DNA of 8,354 nt. Source: an uncultured Gemmatimonadota bacterium. Its GTDB lineage: Bacteria; Gemmatimonadota; Gemmatimonadetes; Gemmatimonadales; Gemmatimonadaceae. Shown here piece by piece: positions 1-6,871 of this stretch (the stretch's first letter is position 1; each line of letters opens with the position of its first letter). Below the pieces are notes generated by a model. It was not told the DNA's origin and did no database searches. It was given only the letters and a program-made list of their open reading frames with translations. The position numbers were made by a program, and so were the translations under genes. The stretch is from assembly GCA_946478895.1 (NCBI GenBank), contig CAMLDY010000107.1, forward strand, positions 1-8,354, read 5' to 3'.

Positions 1-37
1 AAGCGAACGTGGCCGCGTGAGGACCCCCGCACCGACT

Positions 38-58
38 GACCGGCGACCAAATCCGGTC
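38..58. repeat. Short inverted repeat (GACCGG / CCGGTC)
   Basis: GACCGG at 38-43 pairs perfectly with CCGGTC at 53-58 around a 9-base loop. The only thing after it is TT, not a run of T, so a classical intrinsic terminator is unlikely. It could be a weak RNA hairpin or an operator-like palindrome, or chance in GC-rich DNA. Confidence 0.25.
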
Positions 59-105
59 TTCCAACAATCCCAAGGCGCAGGCGAGCACGACGTCGAATAG
101 CCTCA

Positions 106-119
106 CGGCGGGAGCGCCG
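106..119. repeat. Short perfect hairpin (CGGCG-GGAG-CGCCG)
   Basis: CGGCG at 106-110 and CGCCG at 115-119 form a perfect 5-bp stem with the tetraloop GGAG. It sits about 45 bases upstream of the putative accD -10 element. No T-tract follows on either strand. Its role is unknown and it may be chance. Confidence 0.2.
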
Positions 120-139
120 AGATCGTATCGCCTTACCGG

Positions 140-174
140 GTGCGAAGTTAGCAGCGCTGAGCTAAATTCCGCGC
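140..174 (+). promoter_or_regulatory. Candidate promoter of the accD operon, possibly leaderless
   Basis: TAAATT at 163-168 resembles a sigma-70-type -10 hexamer (4 of 6 consensus bases, with the conserved TA...T). A weak -35 match, GTGCGA at 140-145, lies at the ideal 17-base spacing. Six bases separate the -10 from the accD ATG, so transcription would start at or next to the A of the ATG. No Shine-Dalgarno sequence precedes that ATG. Both facts fit a leaderless transcript, a promoter arrangement common in several GC-rich phyla. The call rests on motif position alone. Confidence 0.38.
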
Positions 175-1022
<848 letters not shown>

Positions 1023-1038
<16 letters not shown>

Positions 1039-2315
1039 CGTCGTACGGCGCGGCGATCGAGTCGCTCTTCGCCCGCACGACAGGCGGCATCAAACCAGGT
1101 CTGGAGCGCACCGAAGCCTTGCTCGCGAAGCTGGGCTCACCTCACCTCGAGCTCGCCGCGGTCCATGTCGCCGGCACCAATGGGAAGGGAAGCGTCGTCG
1201 CAACCTGCGAGGCGCTGCTGCGCCACCGTGGTTACCGGGTGGGCCGCTACACATCCCCGCACCTGATCGACTTTCGCGAGCGTATCACCGTCGACGGCGT
1301 TCCGATCAGCGAGCAGGAAGTCCTGGAGTTCCTCGAGCGCTGGATTCCGGTCGCCGAGGATCTTGGCGCTACTTTCTTCGAGATCACGACCGCGCTCGCC
1401 TTTGACTGGCTTGCCATGCAGAAGGTCGATTATGCCGTCATCGAGACCGGACTCGGCGGACGCCTCGATTCCACCAACGTCTTAAAGCCGCTCGTAGCCA
1501 CGGTCACTTCCATCGGTCTCGATCACACGGATCTCCTCGGCGACACACTCGAAGCGATCGCGCGCGAGAAAGCCGGAATCTTCAAGCGGGCGACTCCCGC
1601 CGTGATTGGGGAAGCATCGCCACCGATCAGGGAATTGCTTCGGCAATGCGCGGACGACGCCGGTGCCAACCCCGTCGTTCTCGACGACGCCTACCGTATC
1701 AGCGACGTCGTGGTTGCCACGACAGGAACGGGCTTCAACCTCGGTGACAGAGAGTCCGGCGCCGAAACGCGGGTGAAGACTTCGCTGATCGGTCTTCACC
1801 AGGCGCGAAACACAGCGATTTCCATCGCCACCCTGAGTGCGATTGGCGAAAACCTCCTTTCGGCGCCCGAGCAGCTGAATGTGGCGCTCACCGGAGTTGT
1901 CCTGCCCGGGCGTTTTCAGCGCGCGGGCAAGTTCATCTTCGACGTCGCCCATAATCCCGACGGCGCGCGAACGGTTGCTGCCTCGCTGGCATCGACAGAC
2001 TCGCGGCGCCCGCGCGTCGCCCTGATCGCCGTGCTCGCGGACAAGGATTGGCGGGGCATCGTCAACGCCCTGTCCGGCGTTGTAGACCGCTTTGTTTTCA
2101 CCAACGCCCCAAGCGCTCCGATCGAGCGTCGCTGGAATCCGGCTGACGCTGACGCCTTTGCTCGAACCAATGGCCTGTCCTCTCGCGTCGTGGCCAGCCT
2201 TGACGATGCGATCGCCGAGGCGGAGAAGGGCGCCGGTACCGTCGTCGTCACCGGCTCGTTTCACACCGTGGGAGATGTGATGTCGCGCTTGCAGGTGTCT
2301 CCATTCGCCGCGTAG
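1023..2315 (+). CDS. folC: Bifunctional folylpolyglutamate synthase / dihydrofolate synthase
   Basis: FolC is an ATP-dependent Mur-ligase-family enzyme. It adds L-glutamate to dihydropteroate and/or extends the polyglutamate tail of folates, which keeps them in the cell and makes them better cofactors. The 430 residues are the normal length. Visible motifs are the P-loop GTNGKGS at 51-57, TSPHL at 77-81, ETGLGGRLDSTN at 141-152, and GLDHTDLLG at 165-173 followed by EKAGIFK at 182-188, the segment that carries the carbamylated lysine in this family. FDVAHNPDGA opens the C-terminal domain and VTGSFHTVGDV lies near the end. The ATG start inside accD is supported by the standard GGIKPGLER segment at 21-29. 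Whether it has one or both activities cannot be told from motifs. A GGCGGG run directly abuts the ATG and AGGAAAG lies 14 bases upstream, so coupling to accD translation is likely. Confidence 0.97.
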
Positions 2316-2324
2316 CTTTCCTGA

Positions 2325-3608
2325 ATGGCGCAGGGGGCGTTACCCGGATTTCGCGACTTCTACCCAGAGCAGCTTGCCGTCCGCAACTACATCATGGCCG
2401 TGTGGCGTGATGTGGCGCGCAAGTACGGCTTCGTCGAATACGACGGCCCTCCGCTCGAGCCCCTCGAGCTGTACACCCGAAAGTCCGGCGAGGAGATCGT
2501 CGGCCAGCTCTACGCGTTCAAGGACAAGGGTGACCGCGACGTCGCGCTCCGGCCGGAGATGACGCCGACCCTGGCGCGCATGGTTGCGGCCAAGGCGAAC
2601 GCGATGCGCAAGCCTATTCGCTGGTTCTCGATGCCGCAGCTCTTTCGCTACGAGCGCCAGCAGAAAGGCCGGCTCCGAGAACACTTTCAGCTCAACGTCG
2701 ACATCATCGGTGAATCGTCTGTCGCGGCCGACGCGGAGCTCCTCGCGGTCGCGATTGACGTTATGCGGGGCGTCGGTCTCACCGATCACGATGTCCGCGC
2801 GCGGGTCTCGGACCGGCGGTTGCTGACGGCGGTGTTGACGGAATCAGGTGTCGCGCAGGAAGAGCTGCCGGCCGTTTTCGCCGCGATCGACAAAATGGGA
2901 CGCGAGCCGCGCGATGTCACCCTCGGTAAGATCGAGCGTGCCGTCGGCGACGCTGGGGCGCGCCGCTCCATCGAGCGTGTTCTTGACAAGTCGACCGACC
3001 TGAATGCCCTGGCAGCGGAGTTCCGCGGCTCAGCAGCGGTGATGGAAGAAATCACCCAGATGCGCGAGTACCTGAATTTCCTCGATGCCCTCGGCGTCGG
3101 CACCTGGATCGATTTCGATCTCTCGATAGTTCGCGGCCTCGCTTACTATACAGGCAAAGTGTTCGAGCTGTTCGATGCAAAAGGCGAGTTCAGGGCGATC
3201 TGCGGCGGTGGGCGATACGACGACCTTCTTTCAACAATCGGCGGAGTCGATTTGCCGGCCCTCGGTTTCGGGATGGGCGACGTCGTGCTCACCGAGCTGC
3301 TGCGTGCGCGGAACCTGCTGCCACTGCCCGAGCCGGGCAGCGAGTTCTGGGTCGCCGGCGAAGACGACTCGATGCTTCCCGACGTTATGAATGTCGCGGG
3401 CCGGCTGCGTGCAAAGTCGAGGAGCGTCGAATACGCGCTCAAGTCGCAGACGCTCGCCCGGCAGCTCAAGACTGCATCGAGTGCCGGGGTCCAAAGCGTC
3501 GTGATCCTCAACAGAGATGACTACGCGGCGGGCAAAGTGACCGTGAAAACGATGGCCGATGGATCGGAGCGGAAGGTCGCCCTCGATACATTTCTGAACA
3601 CTCTGTAA
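2325..3608 (+). CDS. hisS: Histidyl-tRNA synthetase, divergent motif variant
   Basis: This class II aminoacyl-tRNA synthetase activates histidine with ATP and charges tRNA-His. The 427 residues start with LPGFRDFYPE (6-15), the usual HisRS N-terminus. Motif 2 is at 107-122 (FRYERQQKGRLREHFQ). The histidine-specific signatures follow: VRGLAYYTG at 269-277, with the expected catalytic Arg at 270, and GGGRYDDL at 294-301. About 90 residues after the core look like the anticodon-binding domain, which argues against HisZ, the catalytically inactive HisG partner that lacks this domain. No histidine-biosynthesis gene is nearby. Oddities are Ala273 where RGLDYY is usual, Gln112 where ERPQ is usual, and REHFQ in place of RQFHQ. 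The ATG is 9 bases after the folC stop with no visible Shine-Dalgarno sequence. Confidence 0.94.
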   Translation: MAQGALPGFRDFYPEQLAVRNYIMAVWRDVARKYGFVEYDGPPLEPLELYTRKSGEEIVGQLYAFKDKGDRDVALRPEMTPTLARMVAAKANAMRKPIRWFSMPQLFRYERQQKGRLREHFQLNVDIIGESSVAADAELLAVAIDVMRGVGLTDHDVRARVSDRRLLTAVLTESGVAQEELPAVFAAIDKMGREPRDVTLGKIERAVGDAGARRSIERVLDKSTDLNALAAEFRGSAAVMEEITQMREYLNFLDALGVGTWIDFDLSIVRGLAYYTGKVFELFDAKGEFRAICGGGRYDDLLSTIGGVDLPALGFGMGDVVLTELLRARNLLPLPEPGSEFWVAGEDDSMLPDVMNVAGRLRAKSRSVEYALKSQTLARQLKTASSAGVQSVVILNRDDYAAGKVTVKTMADGSERKVALDTFLNTL

Positions 3609-3612
3609 AGGA
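3607..3612 (+). promoter_or_regulatory. Ribosome binding site of proS (AAAGGA)
   Basis: AAAGGA at 3607-3612 overlaps the hisS stop codon and lies 3 bases before the proS ATG. The spacing is short, but it is one of only two clear Shine-Dalgarno sequences in the operon and it supports the ATG at 3616. Confidence 0.6.
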
Positions 3613-3615
3613 AAA

Positions 3616-5085
3616 ATGGCAGACGACAAGAAACTGACCACACGCTCCGAGGATTTCAGCGCCTGGTACAACGAGGTGGTCCTCCGCGCCGAGCTCGCCG
3701 ACTATTCGCCGGTGCGCGGTTGCATGGTCATTCGTCCCCGCGGCTACGGAATCTGGGAGCGGATGCAGATGCAGCTCGACCAGATGTTCAAGGACACCGG
3801 CCACCAGAACGCCTACTTCCCGCTCTTCATCCCCGAGGGATTTCTCCACAAGGAAGCGGAGCACGTCGAGGGCTTTGCGCCCGAGACCGCGGTCGTCACC
3901 CACGGCGGTGGCAAGAAGCTCGAGGAGCCGCTGATCGTCCGGCCCACATCCGAGACCATCATCTACGCGATGTACGCGAAGTGGGTGCAGAGCTATCGCG
4001 ATCTGCCGGTGCTGATCAATCAGTGGGCGAACGTCGTGCGCTGGGAGATGCGCACGCGACTCTTTCTGCGCACCCTCGAGTTTCTCTGGCAGGAGGGCCA
4101 CACCGCGCACGCGACCCACGATGAGGCCGAAGAGGAAACGCGCCGCATGCTCGGCGTCTATCGCGACTTCATGGAAGGCTGGATGGCGATGCCGGTCGTG
4201 ACCGGGATGAAGACGCCGGCCGAGAAGTTCGCCGGCGCGCTTCGCACCTACTCGTGCGAAGGCATGATGCAGGACAACAAGGCGCTCCAGGCTGGGACGT
4301 CCCACAACCTCGGTCAGAATTTCGCCAAGGCGTTCGAGCTCAAGTTCCAGAGCGAGAGCGGTTCGATGGAGTACGCCTGGAACACCAGCTGGGGAGTTTC
4401 GACGCGGCTCGTGGGCGGTCTCGTCATGACCCACGGCGACGACAAGGGCCTGCGCGTCCCCCCGCTGCTGGCGCCGATCGAGATCGTGATTGTGCCCATC
4501 TGGCGGTCCGAAGAAGACAAAGGTCGCGTCAAGGCCGCTGCCTACCTCGTAAAGGAAAGTCTGCTCGGCTGGGAGCGCCGGGTGCCGGGCCGGCTGCGCG
4601 TCCACGTCGACGATCGCGAAGGCATGAAGCCTGGTGCCAAGTACTACGAGTGGGAGCTGCGCGGCATTCCGCTGCGCCTCGAGCTCGGGCCGCGCGATCT
4701 CGACCAGAACCAGGCGGTGATGGTCCGCCGCGACACCGGCGAGAAGAAGTCGGTATCGCTTTCGTCCATCGGCGAGGATGCCGCTGATCTTCTGCACCTC
4801 ATTCAGGAGACGATGCTCATCGAGGCACGCGAGCGCCGAGAGGCGAACAGCATCCGCGGCGGCATCACTTACGACAAGTTCCGCGAGGTGATGGACGGCG
4901 ACGGTGCTTTCGTCTACGCCGGCTGGTGCGGTGATGCGGCCTGCGAGGCAAGCATCAAGGAAGAAACGAAGGCGACCATCCGCGTCCTGCCCGACGAAGA
5001 ATTCCATTCCGCCGAACCTCCGAAGACCTGCCTCAAGTGCGGCCGCCCTTCGACCGCCGAAGCGTTGTGGGCAAAAGCGTATTGA
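3616..5085 (+). CDS. proS: Prolyl-tRNA synthetase, archaeal/eukaryotic-like type
   Basis: ProRS activates proline and charges tRNA-Pro. At 489 residues, with no large editing insertion between motifs 2 and 3, this is the short archaeal/eukaryotic-like form (also found in Thermus and some other bacteria), not the roughly 570-residue E. coli type. The start TRSEDFSAWYNEVV is typical. RPTSE at 109-113 and RWEMRTRLFLRTLEF lie in the motif 2 region, and the motif 3 region is GVSTRLVGGLVMTHGDDKGL (260-279). An anticodon-binding domain follows. The C-terminal zinc-binding domain carries C438-x4-C443 and C472-x2-C475, and the protein ends in tyrosine (Y489). In the Thermus structure the C-terminal tyrosine carboxylate reaches toward the active site. 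The lack of the INS editing domain means any Ala-tRNA-Pro clearance must come from a separate protein. The stop TGA overlaps the likely lysA start. Confidence 0.97.
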   Translation: MADDKKLTTRSEDFSAWYNEVVLRAELADYSPVRGCMVIRPRGYGIWERMQMQLDQMFKDTGHQNAYFPLFIPEGFLHKEAEHVEGFAPETAVVTHGGGKKLEEPLIVRPTSETIIYAMYAKWVQSYRDLPVLINQWANVVRWEMRTRLFLRTLEFLWQEGHTAHATHDEAEEETRRMLGVYRDFMEGWMAMPVVTGMKTPAEKFAGALRTYSCEGMMQDNKALQAGTSHNLGQNFAKAFELKFQSESGSMEYAWNTSWGVSTRLVGGLVMTHGDDKGLRVPPLLAPIEIVIVPIWRSEEDKGRVKAAAYLVKESLLGWERRVPGRLRVHVDDREGMKPGAKYYEWELRGIPLRLELGPRDLDQNQAVMVRRDTGEKKSVSLSSIGEDAADLLHLIQETMLIEARERREANSIRGGITYDKFREVMDGDGAFVYAGWCGDAACEASIKEETKATIRVLPDEEFHSAEPPKTCLKCGRPSTAEALWAKAY

Positions 5086-6383
5086 CCGCCGCCGCGAGCG
5101 CTGCTGCCGGCGCGAAAAAAACGGGGGATTCAATCGCGCGCGATGCTGGTTTGCGCTGCGAAGCCGTGCCCCTCGAGGTGATCGCGCGGGAAGTCGGCAC
5201 GCCCTGCTACGTCTACAGCGCCGCGGTAATCCGCGATCAGTATCAGCGGCTGCGGTCCGCGCTGGGCAAGCTCGACGCGCGGCTGCATTACAGCGTCAAG
5301 GCGAACTCCAGCATCGCCATCCTGGAGCTGCTGCGGGATCTAGGCGCTGGCCTCGACATCGTTTCGGGCGGGGAGCTGTTCCGCGCACTCAAGGCCGGTT
5401 ACTCGGGCAGCGACATCGTATTCAGCGGCGTCGGAAAAACCGAGCGAGAGATGGAGGAAGCACTCGACGCCGGTGTCCTCCTGGTAAATGTCGAGTCCGA
5501 GCAGGAGCTCCATGTTCTCGACGCCGTCGCGGGCCGTCTCGGCCTCCGAGCGCCAGTCGCGTTGCGTGTCAATCCCGAAGTGCTCGTCGACACTCCGCAT
5601 CCGTACACCCGCACCGGCGAGAAGGGGATGAAGTTCGGCATCCCCTTCGACGAGGCGTTGTCGGTGGCGAAGACGGCCGCCGAGCTGACAAATGTGCGAC
5701 TGCTCGGCCTCGACATGCACGTCGGATCGCAAATATCTCAGTTCGCGCCCTACGAAGTCGGCCTGCAGCGTCTGTTGCATTTGCGGCGCGAGATCGAGCG
5801 TGACACCAGTGCGCGGCTAGAGTATCTCGATATCGGTGGCGGCCTCGCCGTTTCTTACGGCTCCGAAACCGCGGTCAATGTGGAGCTTTTCGGCGAGGTG
5901 ATCAGCGCTCTCGTGAGCGACGTTGGGCTCAGGATCATTCTCGAGCCCGGCCGCTTCCTGGTTGGCAACGCGGGTGTCCTGCTGACTCGGGTGCTCTATC
6001 GAAAGCGGAGCGGCGGCAAGGAGTTCATCATCGCTGACGCCGGGATGACGGATCTTTTGCGGCCGTCTCACTACAACGCCTTCCACCGCATCGAAGCGGT
6101 ACGTCCGACTGGCCGCACCACTGTCGCCGACGTCGTCGGTCCCATCTGCGAGAGCGGTGATTTTCTCGCCCTCGACCGGCAGGTCGACGACGCGCAGCCG
6201 GGCGATCTTCTTGCGGTCCAATCGACCGGCGCGTACGGCTTCGTGATGTCGTCAAACTACAATTCGCGGCCGCGCCCCGCGGAAGTTCTGGTCGATGGAA
6301 GCAAGTTCGCCGTGATAACGCGCCGGGAGAGTTACGACGATCTGGTTCGCAACGAGCAGCCACCCGACTGGAGGAGTATCTAG
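5082..6383 (+). CDS. lysA: Diaminopimelate decarboxylase
   Basis: LysA removes CO2 from meso-diaminopimelate to give L-lysine, the last step of the diaminopimelate pathway; it uses pyridoxal phosphate (PLP). The fold III (alanine racemase-like) barrel is recognised by VGTPCYVYS near the N-terminus, HYSVKANSS with the PLP lysine K73, HVGSQ starting at H213, IGGG at 251-254 and EPGR at 288-291. The C-terminal domain has CESGD, with the catalytic-type Cys at 356, and GAYG with Y385. I chose the TTG at 5082 because it overlaps the proS stop as TTGA, gives MTAAAS and makes 433 residues, close to family length. The same frame opens with GTG at 5037 or 5067, but these would overlap the conserved proS zinc-binding end by 49 or 19 bases. 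No start has a good Shine-Dalgarno sequence. No lysine riboswitch is seen. Confidence 0.95.
   Translation: MTAAASAAAGAKKTGDSIARDAGLRCEAVPLEVIAREVGTPCYVYSAAVIRDQYQRLRSALGKLDARLHYSVKANSSIAILELLRDLGAGLDIVSGGELFRALKAGYSGSDIVFSGVGKTEREMEEALDAGVLLVNVESEQELHVLDAVAGRLGLRAPVALRVNPEVLVDTPHPYTRTGEKGMKFGIPFDEALSVAKTAAELTNVRLLGLDMHVGSQISQFAPYEVGLQRLLHLRREIERDTSARLEYLDIGGGLAVSYGSETAVNVELFGEVISALVSDVGLRIILEPGRFLVGNAGVLLTRVLYRKRSGGKEFIIADAGMTDLLRPSHYNAFHRIEAVRPTGRTTVADVVGPICESGDFLALDRQVDDAQPGDLLAVQSTGAYGFVMSSNYNSRPRPAEVLVDGSKFAVITRRESYDDLVRNEQPPDWRSI
6370..6376 (+). promoter_or_regulatory. Strong ribosome binding site for the phosphoesterase gene (GGAGGAG)
   Basis: GGAGGAG at 6370-6376, inside the end of lysA, lies 6 bases before the GTG at 6383. 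It is the best Shine-Dalgarno match in the window and fixes the GTG as the start even though that codon shares a base with the lysA TAG. Confidence 0.75.
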
Positions 6384-6871
6384 TGCGGATCGGAGTGATG
6401 GCCGACACCCATGACCGCGTCCCGGCAATCGCCGAGATCATCGACCGGTTTGCCGCCAAAGGCGTGGCGATGGTGATGCACGCCGGCGACTATTGCTCGC
6501 CCTTCTCGCTGGCCCCGTTTCACCAGCGCGGGATGGCCCTCCTCGGCGTCTTCGGCCGCAACGATGGCGACCGTGAAACGCTGAGCGCGTACGCGGCCCG
6601 CGGAATGGGAACCGAGATCTACGAGTCCCCACACAGCTTCGAGGTGGCGGGAAAGCGCATTCTACTCGTTCACGACATCGCCGAGATAAGCGCGCGCTCG
6701 ATCGAATCGCACGACTTTGTCATTCACGGCTCATCGCACCTCCAGACGGAAAAGAAAATGGGCACCACGGTGGTGTTGAATCCGGGCGAGGCCTGCGGCT
6801 GGATTCACGGGAAATGCACGGCAGCAATTCTCGATACCGAGACTGGAGCAATCGAACACATCACTCTATGA
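6383..6871 (+). CDS. YfcE/MJ0936-family metallophosphoesterase with altered metal site
   Basis: This 162-residue protein matches the small calcineurin-like phosphoesterases of the YfcE/MJ0936 family, which hydrolyse phosphodiesters with two divalent metals. Its physiological substrate is unknown. Visible are D8-x-H10 (ADTHD), D36 in HAGD, the GRNDGD segment at 58-63, H97 in LLVHD, HGSSH at 115-119 and the family's NPGE at 133-136. Two ligand positions differ from the family pattern: GN-x-D reads G58-R59-N60-D61, and GHTH reads G116-S117-S118-H119. D8, H10, D36 and H119 (site 1) remain, while site 2 keeps D36 and H97 but loses the usual Asn and first His. The protein may therefore bind one metal, use N60 instead, or act without catalysis. 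GTG start with a strong Shine-Dalgarno sequence; its stop overlaps guaA as ATGA. Family call good, activity uncertain. Confidence 0.86.
   Translation: MRIGVMADTHDRVPAIAEIIDRFAAKGVAMVMHAGDYCSPFSLAPFHQRGMALLGVFGRNDGDRETLSAYAARGMGTEIYESPHSFEVAGKRILLVHDIAEISARSIESHDFVIHGSSHLQTEKKMGTTVVLNPGEACGWIHGKCTAAILDTETGAIEHITL

Larger units (their letters stand above)
1..174. other. Non-coding leader upstream of accD
   Basis: This is the only stretch without a recognisable gene. Forward frames close at stops at 16-18, 37-39 and 98-100, so the end of an upstream gene could lie in the first bases, but too little is present to identify one. The segment contains a 6-bp inverted repeat at 38-58, a 5-bp hairpin at 106-119 and a promoter-like element just before accD. 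I see no riboswitch, tRNA or T-tract terminator. Confidence 0.6.

Noticed and set aside
38..60. Intrinsic terminator of an upstream gene
   Set aside because: The stem is only 6 bp with a 9-base loop and no T-run follows on either strand.
1482..2264. Minus-strand open frame of 260 codons opposite folC
   Set aside because: Low-complexity translation, fully antisense to a conserved gene, no motif.
2325..3608. HisZ (regulatory subunit of ATP phosphoribosyltransferase) in place of HisRS
   Set aside because: The catalytic signatures and a C-terminal anticodon-binding-like domain are present, and no histidine-biosynthesis genes are nearby.
3508..5133. A 541-codon open frame on the minus strand opposite proS
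   Set aside because: It is antisense to an unmistakable ProRS. Its translation is rich in Arg, His, Leu, Val and Ala with no recognisable motif, as expected for the mirror frame of a GC-rich gene.
4904..5803. Forward open frame of 299 codons spanning the proS-lysA joint
   Set aside because: It is out of frame with both genes, extremely Arg-rich and of low complexity. The conserved ProRS and LysA motifs occupy the other frames.
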